A stretch of DNA of 64,000 nucleotides from contig NZ_JABUMX010000007.1 in assembly GCF_013327855.1 (NCBI RefSeq), positions 1 through 64,000 of the forward strand. The letters are read 5' to 3'. Shown here one piece after another: positions 28,349 through 37,379 of the stretch. The first letter of the stretch is position 1, and each line of letters begins with the position of its first letter. This DNA is from Phyllobacterium pellucidum (GTDB taxonomy: Bacteria; Pseudomonadota; Alphaproteobacteria; Rhizobiales; Rhizobiaceae). The notes beneath the pieces are model-generated. The model was not told where the DNA came from and did not search any database. It worked only from the letters and a program-made list of their open reading frames with translations. The position numbers were made by a program, and so were the translations under genes.

Positions 28349-28920
28349 AGCCCAGCGACACGAAGCGTCCGGCGTCAGGCAAGGCAGACGCGATTGACCC
28401 GCCGCCAGTGCGCGTCCGTGACAAGCGATTCGACGGCTACCTGAAGGGCGCCGGCATCGTGCTCGCCACGATCTGCGCCGTGCTTCCCTTCGTCATGTAT
28501 TACGACATTCTCGATGCGCGCCCAAAGCCGGTTGCTTCTGGAATAACGGTGCGCGACCCCCTCAATCGGACCAATCAAAAGGTTGTAAGGGAAACGCACG
28601 GCAATCGCGGCTCGGCACAGGCGCAAACCGGCGAAGGCGTGGATGCGATGACCACGGCCACGACGGCGGAACTCACCGGTGACAGGCTCAAGCAGATCGA
28701 GGAGGCGAGCAAGCAGCCTTTCCCCGGCAAACCGGTATTCCTGCTGCGCGAGGTTGTAGGCGGCCTGGTGATGATCGAGGACGAAAGCGGCTACTGGTTC
28801 GTCGAAAAAGGCTCGCCTTTGCCGGATGGAAGCACGCTTGTCGCCATCGAGCGCGGCGCCGATCCGGGCAGCTTCTCGATCAAGACCTCCGATGGCGACG
28901 TCATCACCCGAACCAACTGA
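28345..28920 (+). CDS. Bitopic hypothetical protein coupled to fliI
   Basis: 191 residues. A basic cytoplasmic N-terminus of about 33 residues precedes one membrane helix (GAGIVLATICAVLPFVMYYDI), then a variable linker and a conserved-looking C-terminal domain (PVFLLREVVGGLVMIEDESGYWFVEKGSPLPDGSTLVAIE). It overlaps fliI by 4 bp. No family name recognised. Homologous genes sit at this place in rhizobial flagellar loci as I recall. A periplasmic role linked to rod export is plausible from position but unproven. Confidence 0.75.
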   Translation: MKPSDTKRPASGKADAIDPPPVRVRDKRFDGYLKGAGIVLATICAVLPFVMYYDILDARPKPVASGITVRDPLNRTNQKVVRETHGNRGSAQAQTGEGVDAMTTATTAELTGDRLKQIEEASKQPFPGKPVFLLREVVGGLVMIEDESGYWFVEKGSPLPDGSTLVAIERGADPGSFSIKTSDGDVITRTN

Positions 28921-29028
28921 CTCGAGCCAACGACAGAAGTTCCGAAGCTGGCTCGGGCCGCAAGTCTCACGCAAGTTTGGCAGCGTAGGTTAAGCAAAGA
29001 TTAAGCGCTTCTGACGTGCGAGGAAGAC

Positions 29029-29409
29029 ATGCAGGGAATCCATCTGTTCGAACTGGCATCGCGTCAGGCCGAATGGCTGTCGGTGCGGCAAGCGGCCGTT
29101 GCCGGCAACGTTGCCAACGCCAACACGCCCGGCTTCAAGGCGCGGGACGTCGAACCGTTCAAGGACGTGCTGCAGCAGACGCAGTTGACGATGGCTGCGA
29201 CCAATCCGAAACACCTCGAAATCGACGCGTCCGGAATTGCAGCAACCACCATGCGCAAGGATGCGATTGCCGAGCAGAACCACTCGAAAAACACCGTCAG
29301 CCTCGAAAGCGAGATGGTGAAATCCGGTGAGGTCAACCGACAGTTTGCGCTCAACACCAGCATCGTGAAGGCGTTTCACCGAATGATGCTGTCTTCGGTA
29401 AAGAGCTAA
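29029..29409 (+). CDS. flgB: Flagellar basal-body rod protein FlgB
   Basis: 126 residues. It has the rod-protein N-terminus [32 protein letters not shown] and a C-terminal helix [32 protein letters not shown] typical of FlgB. It is the first proximal-rod subunit with FlgC, FlgF and FliE. The 108-bp gap upstream may hold a separate promoter for flgB onward. Confidence 0.94.
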   Translation: MQGIHLFELASRQAEWLSVRQAAVAGNVANANTPGFKARDVEPFKDVLQQTQLTMAATNPKHLEIDASGIAATTMRKDAIAEQNHSKNTVSLESEMVKSGEVNRQFALNTSIVKAFHRMMLSSVKS

Positions 29410-29413
29410 GCCG

Positions 29414-29833
29414 ATGTCCGATCCGCTACAGGCCGCCCTCAAAGTTGCCGCTTCCGGTCTCAACGCCCAATCGACGCGACTGCGCATCGTTTCGGAAAAC
29501 CTTGCCAATGCCCAGTCGACGGCCAAGACAGCCGGCGGCGACCCTTACCGCCGCAAGACCGTATCGTTCGCCACCGAACTCGATCGCAGCACCGGCGTCG
29601 AAACCGTACGTATTGCCGAGGTCGGCAAGGACACCTCCGAGTTGGTCGAAGAGTACGATCCCAGCCACCCGGCCGCAGATTCGCGCGGCTACGTCAAATA
29701 TCCGAACGTCAGCATGGTCGTCGAAATGGCGGACATGCGCGAGGCGAACCGTTCCTATGAAGCCAATCTCCAAGTGGTCAAGCAAGCACGCGAACTCATT
29801 GCCATGACCGTCGACCTCTTGAGGAATTCCTGA
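29414..29833 (+). CDS. flgC: Flagellar basal-body rod protein FlgC
   Basis: 139 residues. The N-terminus [28 protein letters not shown] and the C-terminal region [31 protein letters not shown] are FlgC hallmarks. It starts 4 bp after flgB and its stop overlaps fliE by one base (TGATG), so flgB-flgC-fliE are coupled. Confidence 0.95.
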   Translation: MSDPLQAALKVAASGLNAQSTRLRIVSENLANAQSTAKTAGGDPYRRKTVSFATELDRSTGVETVRIAEVGKDTSELVEEYDPSHPAADSRGYVKYPNVSMVVEMADMREANRSYEANLQVVKQARELIAMTVDLLRNS

Positions 29834-30165
29834 TGATCGATCAACTTCTCAGTGTTTCCACCCGCAACGCTCTTTCGAAACTAACCGAGACGGTGAGCCA
29901 GGGAACCGGCGGGGCGTCTCAGGTTCAGCCCGCAGCCACCACCGGCGGGCCTTCCTTCGACAACGTTCTCTCGCAGCTCGCCGGATCGGTCAGCGGCAAG
30001 CTCGAAAATGCCGAGGCGATGTCAATGAAGAGCATGACCGGCGACGTGCCGACGCGTGATGTAGTCAACGCCGTCATGGATGCCGAGCAGTCGCTCCAGA
30101 CGGCGATCGCCATCCGCGACAAGATCGTCCAGGCCTATCTCGAAATCAGCCGCATGCCGATCTAG
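29833..30165 (+). CDS. fliE: Flagellar hook-basal body protein FliE
   Basis: 110 residues. The conserved C-terminal half [35 protein letters not shown] is diagnostic of FliE, which links the MS ring and export gate to the proximal rod. It is coupled to flgC by a one-base overlap. Confidence 0.94.
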   Translation: MIDQLLSVSTRNALSKLTETVSQGTGGASQVQPAATTGGPSFDNVLSQLAGSVSGKLENAEAMSMKSMTGDVPTRDVVNAVMDAEQSLQTAIAIRDKIVQAYLEISRMPI

Positions 30166-30215
30166 GCACATCAACGGAACTTGGCCGACATGGCCGGAAG
30201 GGCATTAGAAATTCC

Positions 30216-31007
30216 ATGAAAGCGCTCACGATCGCTGCGACCGGCATGAATGCCCAACAGCTGAACCTGGAAGTGATTGCCAACAACATCGCCAATATCA
30301 ACACGACCGGTTACAAACGCGCCAAGGCAGAGTTCTCGGACCTGCTCTATCAAGCCGAACGCAGCGCGGGCGTGCCGAATGCCTCGAACCAGAGTGTCGT
30401 TCCGGAAGGCGCCATGGTCGGCCTCGGCGTGCAGACATCCGCTGTCCGCAACCTGCATATCCAGGGCGCGCTCAATCAGACCGGCAATCCCTTCGACGTC
30501 GCCATGGTCGGGCGCGGCTGGTTCCAAATCCAGAACGCCGCCGGCGAAACGCTCTACAGCCGCGCCGGCGCCTTCAACACGAATGATACGGGACAGCTCG
30601 TGACACTCGACGGAAACCTCGTCGAACCGAATATCGTCGTCCCGACCGATGCGGTCGAGGTGAAGATCACGGATACCGGGCAGGTCTTTGCCAAGATGGC
30701 CGACCAGACGCAGCTCGTGAACCTCGGCCAGCTGCAGATCGCCAATTTCGCCAACGAAGCCGGCCTCGAACCGCTCGGGGACAATCTCTTCCGCCAGACC
30801 GATGCTTCCGGCGACGCCGTGGTTGGCGTTCCGGGCGATCCCGGCTTCGGTACGCTCAAGCAGGGTTATCTCGAGAGCTCGAATGTCGATCCGGTCAAGG
30901 AGATCACGGATCTCATTACCGCACAGCGCGCCTACGAGATGAATTCGAAGGTTATTCAGGCCGCCGATGAAATGGCATCGGTCGTCTCGAAGAATCTTGG
31001 CGGCTGA
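30216..31007 (+). CDS. flgG: Flagellar distal rod protein FlgG
   Basis: 263 residues, typical size. It has [39 protein letters not shown] at the N-terminus, [15 protein letters not shown] in the middle and [35 protein letters not shown] at the C-terminus. FlgG builds the distal rod that crosses the periplasm. It is preceded by a 50-bp gap and followed closely by flgA. Confidence 0.96.
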   Translation: MKALTIAATGMNAQQLNLEVIANNIANINTTGYKRAKAEFSDLLYQAERSAGVPNASNQSVVPEGAMVGLGVQTSAVRNLHIQGALNQTGNPFDVAMVGRGWFQIQNAAGETLYSRAGAFNTNDTGQLVTLDGNLVEPNIVVPTDAVEVKITDTGQVFAKMADQTQLVNLGQLQIANFANEAGLEPLGDNLFRQTDASGDAVVGVPGDPGFGTLKQGYLESSNVDPVKEITDLITAQRAYEMNSKVIQAADEMASVVSKNLGG

Positions 31008-31015
31008 GGATAATC

Positions 31016-31498
31016 ATGACGGCAGCAGGACGCACATTCGCAAACATCGCAGGCGGCATCGCACTCGCGCTATGGGCCATGGTCCATGCCACCGGCGCCA
31101 TGGCCGAGCGTATCGCGTTCATCGTGCCGTCGCAGATCATCTATCCCGGACAGACCATCGGCAATGAGGGTCTGTCCGAAAAGATCTTCACCATCAAGGC
31201 CAGCGCTGCCGGCAATTACGTGCTCCACGTCAATCAGCTCGTCGGCAAGGTTGCACGACGGACGCTGCTGCCGGGGCAGCCTATCCTGGTGACCGCCGTC
31301 AACGAGCCCGACCTTATCCAGCGCGGCGTTGCAGTCCCGCTGGTCTACAACACCGGGTCCCTCGTCATCAGCGCAAAGGGCGTGGCGATGGAGCCGGGCC
31401 ATGCGGGCGATTTCGTCAAGGTCCGCAATGTCGACAGCGGCATCATCGTGACCGGCACGGTCCTCGCCGACGGCTCGATTCAGGTCGGGATGCAATAA
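31016..31498 (+). CDS. flgA: P-ring assembly chaperone FlgA
   Basis: 160 residues with a signal peptide (hydrophobic ALALWAMVHATGAMAE) and an SAF-type domain: ARRTLLPGQPILVTAVNEPDLIQRGVAVPLVY, then ISAKGVAMEPGHAGDFVKVRN. It is shorter than enteric FlgA. It acts in the periplasm to promote FlgI polymerisation into the P ring. Its TAA overlaps the flgI ATG by one base. Confidence 0.92.
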   Translation: MTAAGRTFANIAGGIALALWAMVHATGAMAERIAFIVPSQIIYPGQTIGNEGLSEKIFTIKASAAGNYVLHVNQLVGKVARRTLLPGQPILVTAVNEPDLIQRGVAVPLVYNTGSLVISAKGVAMEPGHAGDFVKVRNVDSGIIVTGTVLADGSIQVGMQ

Positions 31499-32712
31499 TG
31501 CGGTTTCTCGCCTTTTTCCTTGCCTTCATTCTTACCGGGACGATTGCGGCCAATGCCGGCGAGTCCAACGAAAAAGGCTATAAAACCCCTGCCGAAGCCA
31601 ACGCTGCCTGGCGCCGCGCCGAGAACGAAGCCGAGCGCTGGGGCAGTGCCGCGTCGCCGCTGGGCGAGGGCGGTGCGATCGCACGCCTCAAGGACATCGC
31701 CAATATCCAGGGCGTCCGCGAGAACCAGCTTGTCGGCTATGGTCTTGTCATCGGCCTCAATGGTACTGGCGACAGCCTGCGCAATGCGCCGTTCACCGAA
31801 CAGTCGATGCGCGCCATGCTCGACAACCTTGGCATCAGTCCGCCTCCCGGAGCCTCGCGCGTCAAGAATATCGCGGCCGTCATCGTCACAGCAAACCTCC
31901 CGCCCTTCGCCGGGCGCGGTTCGCGTATCGACGTCACGGTGTCGTCGCTCGGCGATGCCACTTCGCTCGCCGGGGGCACACTGGTCATGACGGCCCTTGC
32001 CGCCGCGGACGGGCAGAACTATGCCGTTGCGCAAGGCAATCTCGTCGTTTCCGGCTTTTCCGCATCGGGCGATGCGGCGAGCCTGACACAGGGCGTTCCG
32101 ACCAGCAGCCGCATTCCAAACGGCGCCCTTGTTGAAAAGGAAGTCACCGGCAATTTCGGCCAGGACGAATTGGTGGTTGAGCTGCGTGAGGCAGACTTTA
32201 CGACCGCCGTCCGCATCACCGACACGATCAATGCCTTCGCCAAGCGCCGCTACAAACAGTCGGTCGCCAAGGAGCGGGATTCGAAATCGATCCGCCTGCG
32301 CAAGCCGAAAGACATCTCGGCCACCCGCTTCGTCGCCGAAATCGAAGGTCTCCCCGTACCGACGGACGAGGTTGCACGCGTAGTCGTCGACGAGCGCACC
32401 GGCACCGTCGTGATCGGCGAAAAGGTGCGCATCTCGCGTGTCGCCATCAGCCACGGCAGCCTTTCGGTGCGCGTTACGGAAACGCCGATGGTCGTCCAGC
32501 CTGAGCCCTTCAGCGATGGCGTGACCGCCGTCGAGCCCAATACCGATATCCAGGCAACGCAAACGTCCAATATCGGCGTTCTCGGTGGAACTGATCTCGA
32601 AAGTCTCGTCAAGGGGTTGAACCAGATCGGCGTGAAGCCTCAGGGCATCATCGCCATCCTGCAGGGTATCAAGACGGCGGGCGCCCTGCATGCGGAACTG
32701 GTGGTGCAATGA
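31498..32712 (+). CDS. flgI: Flagellar P-ring protein FlgI
   Basis: 404 residues. After the signal peptide there is an additional stretch of about 40 residues (Glu/Ala-rich) before the canonical IARLKDIANIQGVRENQLVGYGLVIGLNGTGDS, making it longer than the roughly 370-residue enteric protein. The C-terminal LVKGLNQIGVKPQGIIAILQGIKTAGALHAELVVQ is diagnostic. The P ring forms the bushing in the peptidoglycan layer. Confidence 0.96.
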   Translation: MRFLAFFLAFILTGTIAANAGESNEKGYKTPAEANAAWRRAENEAERWGSAASPLGEGGAIARLKDIANIQGVRENQLVGYGLVIGLNGTGDSLRNAPFTEQSMRAMLDNLGISPPPGASRVKNIAAVIVTANLPPFAGRGSRIDVTVSSLGDATSLAGGTLVMTALAAADGQNYAVAQGNLVVSGFSASGDAASLTQGVPTSSRIPNGALVEKEVTGNFGQDELVVELREADFTTAVRITDTINAFAKRRYKQSVAKERDSKSIRLRKPKDISATRFVAEIEGLPVPTDEVARVVVDERTGTVVIGEKVRISRVAISHGSLSVRVTETPMVVQPEPFSDGVTAVEPNTDIQATQTSNIGVLGGTDLESLVKGLNQIGVKPQGIIAILQGIKTAGALHAELVVQ

Positions 32713-33236
32713 GTTACGCCTGGACGGCTTCGGGTAGAGCCTATCGAGCCCTCTTCGGGATGATTCTAGGCGCGGCATTGAGCTTTGCCGGGGTGGCAGG
32801 CGCGCAGGATGCAGGGCACGAGGATGCCACGCAGGAGATCGACCGCTATTGTACCAACATCAACGACAAGGCCGCCGATGCGCGCTACGCCATGCAAACG
32901 CGCGAACTTCAGCAACTGCGCGCCGATGTCGATAGCCGCATCCAGGAACTCGAAGCCAAGCGTCAGGAATATGAAGTTTGGCTGAAGCGCCGCGATGAAT
33001 TCGTCGACAAGGCCGAAGATTCGCTCGTCGGCATCATTTCAAAGATGCGCCCAGATGCCGCCGCTGCGCAAATGGCGCTGCTCGGCGATGAAGCGGCAGC
33101 GGCGCTGTTGCTCAAGCTCAATCCGCGCGTATCGAGCGTCATACTCAACGAGATGCCGCCCGATAAGGCCTCCAAGCTCGCGCGTGTCATTGTCGGATCG
33201 CGCGTCGTTTCACAAAAAGAAAGAACCGCCCAATGA
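32709..33236 (+). CDS. motE: MotE, periplasmic chaperone for MotC
   Basis: 175 residues with an N-terminal signal sequence (ALFGMILGAALSFAGVAGAQ), a coiled-coil centre (LQQLRADVDSRIQELEAKRQEYE) and a C-terminal MgtE-N-like domain (GDEAAAALLLKLNPRVSSVILNEMPPDKASKLARVI). In Sinorhizobium MotE is a periplasmic chaperone specific for MotC, also present in this window at 40919. It overlaps both flgI and flgH by 4 bp. Confidence 0.9.
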   Translation: MSYAWTASGRAYRALFGMILGAALSFAGVAGAQDAGHEDATQEIDRYCTNINDKAADARYAMQTRELQQLRADVDSRIQELEAKRQEYEVWLKRRDEFVDKAEDSLVGIISKMRPDAAAAQMALLGDEAAAALLLKLNPRVSSVILNEMPPDKASKLARVIVGSRVVSQKERTAQ

Positions 33237-33946
33237 AAAAAGCGGCCTCCTTCATCTTGGTCGCCAGCCTTATGGGCCTTGCCGGCTGCGCCAATAATTT
33301 CCGCGATCTCAACCGGGCGCCAGCCATGTCGCCGGTGGGAGCAGGCGTCGGCCAGACTTTCAGCGTCACCGATCCCGCCTATTATCCGACGCAGCCGAAG
33401 CCGCAGCAATATTCGCTCTGGCAAGACCGCCAGGCGGGATTCTTCCGCGATCCGCGCGCGGCCAATCCCGGCGACGTGCTCACGGTCATCATCAGGCTCG
33501 ACGAGGAAGCGAAGTTCGACAACAAGTCGAATCGTTCGCGCGCCTCCTCGCAAGTCTACGGCGCAACGGCCGATATCAGCGGCAGCGGGATTTCGGGCGG
33601 CGACATCAGCGGCAATCTCGACCTGAACTCGGATACGAAATCGAAGGGCGAGGGCAAGATCGAGCGTTCTGAAAAGATCGACCTGCGCGTCGCCGCGATC
33701 GTCACCAACATCCTGCCGAACGGCAATATGGTGATCCAGGGATCGCAGGAAGTCCGCGTGAACTACGAGTTGCGTATCCTCAACGTCGCCGGCGTCGTGC
33801 GGCCGCGAGACATCTCGGGTTCCAATACGATCTCCTATGACAAGATTGCGGAGGCGCGCATCTCCTACGGAGGCCGCGGACGGCAAAGCGAAGTGCAGCA
33901 GCCGCCATGGGGACAGCAGGTCCTTGACACCGTTGCACCATTCTAA
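33233..33946 (+). CDS. flgH: Flagellar L-ring lipoprotein FlgH
   Basis: 237 residues. The lipobox is LAGC at residues 15-18 after a short hydrophobic signal. The body contains SLWQDRQAGFFRDPRAANPGDVLTVIIRLDEEA and a C-terminal VAGVVRPRDISGSNTISYDKIAEARISYGGRG, both typical of FlgH. It forms the outer-membrane bushing. Confidence 0.96.
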   Translation: MKKAASFILVASLMGLAGCANNFRDLNRAPAMSPVGAGVGQTFSVTDPAYYPTQPKPQQYSLWQDRQAGFFRDPRAANPGDVLTVIIRLDEEAKFDNKSNRSRASSQVYGATADISGSGISGGDISGNLDLNSDTKSKGEGKIERSEKIDLRVAAIVTNILPNGNMVIQGSQEVRVNYELRILNVAGVVRPRDISGSNTISYDKIAEARISYGGRGRQSEVQQPPWGQQVLDTVAPF

Positions 33947-33958
33947 AGGTCGAAACCG

Positions 33959-34447
33959 ATGAGCGCCGTCGCCGAAGAAACCACACCACCACCAAAGGGT
34001 CCATCATTGGTAGCCCTGATCGGCGTTGTCGTCATCCTGACCCTCATAGCTGCCGGCGGCGGATGGTTCCTTGGCGGCAAGCTTGGACTCGCGAAAAACG
34101 AGGCGGCGGAGACGGCTACCGAAACCAATCGCAGGCCTGCAGCTGAGGACATGCCGCTTGGAACGGTCGTGCCACTGAAGCCTATCCTCACCAATGTGAG
34201 AATTCCGCAGAATGTCTGGTTGCGGCTTGAAGCCGGCATTGTGGCGCGGCCGGGCGAGAAAATTCCGGACGAGCTTGCCGCGACGATCACCGGCGATTTC
34301 ATGGCATTTCTGCGCACGGTCAACCTTATGCAGCTTCGTGGCCCGGCCGGGCTCGAATATCTGCGAACGGACCTCGAAGAGCGAGCGAAAATGCGCTCTG
34401 AGGGCAAGATCGAAAAAGTCTATATCTGGGCGCTGGTGATGGAATGA
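33959..34447 (+). CDS. fliL: Flagellar basal body-associated protein FliL
   Basis: 162 residues: a cytoplasmic Pro-rich N-terminus, one membrane helix (LVALIGVVVILTLIAAGGGWFLG) and a periplasmic domain with LKPILTNVRIP and LRTVNLMQLRGPAGLEYLRTDLEERA. It sits beside the stator and modulates torque or stator stability. Its stop overlaps fliP by 4 bp. Confidence 0.93.
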   Translation: MSAVAEETTPPPKGPSLVALIGVVVILTLIAAGGGWFLGGKLGLAKNEAAETATETNRRPAAEDMPLGTVVPLKPILTNVRIPQNVWLRLEAGIVARPGEKIPDELAATITGDFMAFLRTVNLMQLRGPAGLEYLRTDLEERAKMRSEGKIEKVYIWALVME

Positions 34448-35181
34448 AAATACGTCTGCTGACGCCTCTGCTGGTCCTCGCACTCGGCGGGACCGCCATG
34501 GCCCAAACGCCATCGATCCTCGAAGGGCTCCTGCCGCCCGGCAGCGCCTCGACAAGTGGCCAGATCATCCAGATGCTGGCGGTGCTCACGGTCTTGTCGA
34601 TCGCGCCTGGCCTCCTGATCATGGTGACCAGCTTTACCCGCTTTGCCATTGCATTTTCCCTGCTTCGTGCGGGGCTTGGTCTGCAGACCACACCGGCAAA
34701 CCTGGTGATGATCAGCCTCGCGCTGTTCATGACCTTTTACGTCATGGCTCCCGTGTTCGATCGCGCGTGGCAGAATGGTGTCCAGCCGCTCGTCAACAAC
34801 CAGATCACCCGGGACGTCGCGATGAATGAAATCACGACGCCTTTTCGTGAATTCATGCTGCGGCAGGTACGCGATAAGGATCTCCGCCTGTTCGAAGACC
34901 TTGCCGACGAATCCTTTCGCACCAAGGCCGACGGCGTCGTCGATTTGCGCATTCTCATCCCGGCATTCATGATTTCCGAATTGCGTCGCGGCTTCGAAAT
35001 TGGCTTTCTCATCGTTTTGCCATTCCTTGTCATCGACCTCATCGTCGCAACTTTGACCATGTCGATGGGCATGATGATGCTGCCGCCAACGGTACTTTCC
35101 CTGCCGTTCAAGATCCTGTTTTTCGTGCTGATCGACGGATGGAACATCCTCGTCGGGAGCCTGATCCGCTCCTATACGTGA
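34444..35181 (+). CDS. fliP: Flagellar export gate protein FliP
   Basis: 245 residues with a signal peptide, as is usual for FliP, then the conserved VLSIAPGLLIMVTSFTRFAIAFSLLRAGLGLQTTPANLVM and the C-terminal LIPAFMISELRRGFEIGFLIVLPFLVIDLIVATLTMSMGMMMLPP. It forms the core of the export channel with FliQ (49970) and FliR (not in the window). It is the last gene of the plus-strand run; a hairpin follows. Confidence 0.97.
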   Translation: MKIRLLTPLLVLALGGTAMAQTPSILEGLLPPGSASTSGQIIQMLAVLTVLSIAPGLLIMVTSFTRFAIAFSLLRAGLGLQTTPANLVMISLALFMTFYVMAPVFDRAWQNGVQPLVNNQITRDVAMNEITTPFREFMLRQVRDKDLRLFEDLADESFRTKADGVVDLRILIPAFMISELRRGFEIGFLIVLPFLVIDLIVATLTMSMGMMMLPPTVLSLPFKILFFVLIDGWNILVGSLIRSYT

Positions 35182-35197
35182 AACGTCCGTTAGCCGG

Positions 35198-35227
35198 TGA
35201 AAATTCCATTCGCCGGCGGAATTTTCA
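35198..35227 (+). terminator. Hairpin after fliP (probable terminator)
   Basis: A perfect 10-bp inverted repeat, TGAAAATTCC and GGAATTTTCA, separated by 10 bases, begins 17 bp after the fliP stop. The right arm itself has AATTTT and is followed by an AT-rich stretch. It probably ends the fliP transcript or insulates it from the flagellin gene; a role as a protein-binding dyad upstream of flaA cannot be excluded. Confidence 0.6.
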
Positions 35228-35300
35228 TATTAGATAAAATCCGTAGGACCTTGTTATTAAAACGGTAATACATTAGACGTACTGATCACAATATGGCGGG

Positions 35301-35385
35301 TTGCCTTCAGGGCAATAGGCATCAGGCCGCTCCGTCACACCGGTGAAAACCCGGTATGTCCCCTTTTTTGTATCTCATCAGGGAC
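35301..35385 (+). promoter_or_regulatory. Structured flagellin leader with Shine-Dalgarno-sequestering hairpin
   Basis: Three consecutive dyads precede the flagellin start: TTGCC/GGCAA at 35301-35315, ACCGG/CCGGT at 35339-35355, and GTCCC/GGGAC at 35358-35385. The right arm of the last one contains the AGGGA Shine-Dalgarno, 9 bases before the ATG at 35394. The leader could therefore hide the ribosome site. This fits post-transcriptional control of flagellin by FlbT, known from Caulobacter; flbT is at 49129. Confidence 0.5.
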
Positions 35386-35393
35386 CTACTTCC

Positions 35394-36176
35394 ATGACCA
35401 GCATTCTTACCAATGCGTCGGCAATGACGGCGCTGCAGACGCTTAACACAACGAACAAGAACCTTGCTACTACGCAGGACCGTATCGCTACGGGCCAGCG
35501 CGTCGCCCAGGCTTCCGACAATGCCGCCTATTGGTCGATCGCGACCGGCATGCGCACCCAGAACACGGCTCTGTCCGCAGTCAAGGACGGCCTCGGTCTC
35601 GGTGCCTCGATCGTCGACACGGCTTACACGTCCCTCAACAGCGCCATCGACCTCGCTCAGAAGATCCAGGCAAAGTATGTTGCCAAGGAAACCCCGGGCA
35701 CCGACGGCACCGTTATTGACGCCGACATTGCCCAGTTCAAGGCTCAGATCGTCGAAATGGCCAAGGGCGCAACCTTCCAGGGCGTCAATCTGCTTGCTAC
35801 CGGTGGCACCGCACAGAGCATCGTGACGGGATATACATCCGGTACCGGCGTCACCACCATGTCCGTTGCCGCTTTCGACCTCGAAGCTGCCTTGACGTCT
35901 GCAACGACCTCGTCGGCTGTTGAAACTGCAATCGGCACGATGAAGGACGCAGCTGCCGCTTTGGGTTCTGCCAAGACCCGCATCGACACGCAGCAGGCTT
36001 TCACTGACAACCTGATGGACGCCATCGATCGCGGCGTCGGCCAGCTCGTCGATGCCGACATGAACAAGGAATCGGCTCGTCTGTCGGCTCTCCAGGTTCA
36101 GCAGCAGCTCGGCGTACAGGCTCTCTCGATTGCAAACTCGAGCAACCAGAGCATCCTGTCGCTCTTCCGCGGCTAA
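35394..36176 (+). CDS. flaA: Flagellin (short form)
   Basis: 260 residues, shorter than the roughly 320-400 residues of many rhizobial flagellins because the variable central part is small. The N-terminal D0/D1 region has ALQTLNTTNKNLATTQDRIATGQRVAQASDNAAYWSIA, and the C-terminal one ends QVQQQLGVQALSIANSSNQSILSLFRG. The ATG at 35394 follows AGGGACCTACTTCC; an upstream in-frame extension is leader. It has its own leader and terminator, so it is a monocistronic, probably abundant transcript. Only one flagellin gene is present in the window. Confidence 0.95.
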   Translation: MTSILTNASAMTALQTLNTTNKNLATTQDRIATGQRVAQASDNAAYWSIATGMRTQNTALSAVKDGLGLGASIVDTAYTSLNSAIDLAQKIQAKYVAKETPGTDGTVIDADIAQFKAQIVEMAKGATFQGVNLLATGGTAQSIVTGYTSGTGVTTMSVAAFDLEAALTSATTSSAVETAIGTMKDAAAALGSAKTRIDTQQAFTDNLMDAIDRGVGQLVDADMNKESARLSALQVQQQLGVQALSIANSSNQSILSLFRG

Positions 36177-36206
36177 TCGGATAAATAATATCGTTACAAG
36201 AAATTT

Positions 36207-36234
36207 GCCCCGGACTTCAAATCCGGGGCTTTTT
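36207..36234 (+). terminator. Rho-independent terminator of the flagellin gene
   Basis: A perfect 8-bp GC-rich stem, GCCCCGGA and TCCGGGGC, with a 7-base loop and followed by TTTTT, lies 30 bp after the flagellin stop. It is the clearest intrinsic terminator in the window, in line with strong flagellin expression. Confidence 0.9.
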
Positions 36235-36247
36235 CGTTTTGCTAACC

Positions 36248-36598
36248 TCAGTGATATTTTTCGCGTTCACGGCCAAGGATCGCTCGGGCATTGAGACCCG
36301 CAATCGGCTGCGCCAGATCCCTCGGTATATCCCCCGACAGCTGCAGATCGAGATAGCGCGCGCAGCAGACGCGAAGGAACGACGTGAAGTTGCCGAGATC
36401 ATGACCGGCGTCAATCGACTCATGATGCAGCCGCGTAATGAGTTGCACGACGTTCATTCCGTCACGCCGTGCGATTTCCTCCAGTTTAGACCAGAAGAAA
36501 TTCTCGAGCCGCACGCTGGTGACCATACCGTCGATTCGCAGCGAGCGCGTCGTGCTTTCCCATAGACGCGCATCCGCCTTGATGAACAATTCACACAT
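36248..36598 (-). CDS. Ribbon-helix-helix domain protein (RHH_4 type)
   Basis: 116 residues from the ATG at 36598, which has an excellent GGAGG seven bases upstream. The segment TSVRLENFFWSKLEEIARRDGMNVVQLITRLHHE is the ribbon-helix-helix pattern of the PF13467-type family, followed by FTSFLRVCCARYLDL. Family members are small, possibly DNA-binding, proteins of unknown target common in alphaproteobacteria. It is convergent with flaA and sits, with the DJ-1 gene, as an island within the motility cluster. Confidence 0.82.
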   Translation of the reverse strand: MCELFIKADARLWESTTRSLRIDGMVTSVRLENFFWSKLEEIARRDGMNVVQLITRLHHESIDAGHDLGNFTSFLRVCCARYLDLQLSGDIPRDLAQPIAGLNARAILGREREKYH

Positions 36599-36640
36599 GC
36601 TGCCTCCAAACCCGCAAACACCCATTGAGCTTAGCAGCGC

Positions 36641-37210
36641 TTACGCGTTGAGCACAGCCATGAACTGCTGCAACCAGGCAGGGTGGGCCGGCCAAGCTGG
36701 GGCGGTTACGAGCTTGCCATCGGTAACGGCATCGTTGATGGCGATCTCCGCAAACTTTGCGCCGGCGAGTTCGACTTCGGGGCGGCATGCGGGATAGGCC
36801 GAGCATTTGCGCCCCTCGATTACCCCTGCTGCGGCAAGAAGCTGGGCGCCATGGCAGATCGCGGCAACCGGCTTGTCGGCGTCGAAGAAGTGGCGGACGG
36901 CCTTGATCACGTTCGGATCGAGCCGAAGATATTCCGGCGCCCGTCCGCCGGGAATGACAAGCGCATCGTAATCCTCGGGACGGATCTCGGCGAACGTTGC
37001 GTTGAGTGCGAAGTTGTGGCCGCGTTTTTCGGAGTAGGTCTGGTCGCCTTCGAAATCGTGAATGGCCGTTGCGACCGTGTCGCCGGCCTTTTTCCCCGGA
37101 CAGACCGCATGCACAGTGTGGCCGCAGGCAAGCAGTGTCTGAAACGGCACCATCGTCTCGTAATCTTCTGTATAGTCACCGGTAATCATAAGGATCTTGG
37201 CGCTTGGCAT
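36641..37210 (-). CDS. DJ-1/PfpI family protein
   Basis: 189 residues of the class I glutamine amidotransferase-like fold. Diagnostic segments are [36 protein letters not shown] and the nucleophile elbow [15 protein letters not shown] with its Cys; the acidic residue near position 15 is the expected partner. Members act as glyoxalase III-type, deglycase or chaperone/protease-like enzymes; which applies here is not visible. It precedes the RHH gene by 42 bp in the same direction and diverges from fliF. Nothing about it suggests a motility role. Confidence 0.88.
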   Translation of the reverse strand: MPSAKILMITGDYTEDYETMVPFQTLLACGHTVHAVCPGKKAGDTVATAIHDFEGDQTYSEKRGHNFALNATFAEIRPEDYDALVIPGGRAPEYLRLDPNVIKAVRHFFDADKPVAAICHGAQLLAAAGVIEGRKCSAYPACRPEVELAGAKFAEIAINDAVTDGKLVTAPAWPAHPAWLQQFMAVLNA

Positions 37211-37379
37211 GTTTTTCCTCCCAAGGTTTCAACGAAGGAAAGCCTAGCAAATGCAGATCGCCTATCGGTACTAGCCGGATACTACGGGAGAATTTTCATC
37301 GGTACATGGTCTCGCGCGGCTCTAACTTCGCGCAAGCTTCGACCTCTATGGTTCCGTTACGGGATCGTGGTGGGAATCG

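Noticed and set aside
35343..35393. Upstream in-frame extension of flagellin
   Set aside because: Flagellins begin at the MTSILTN-type N-terminus; the extra codons fall in the structured leader.
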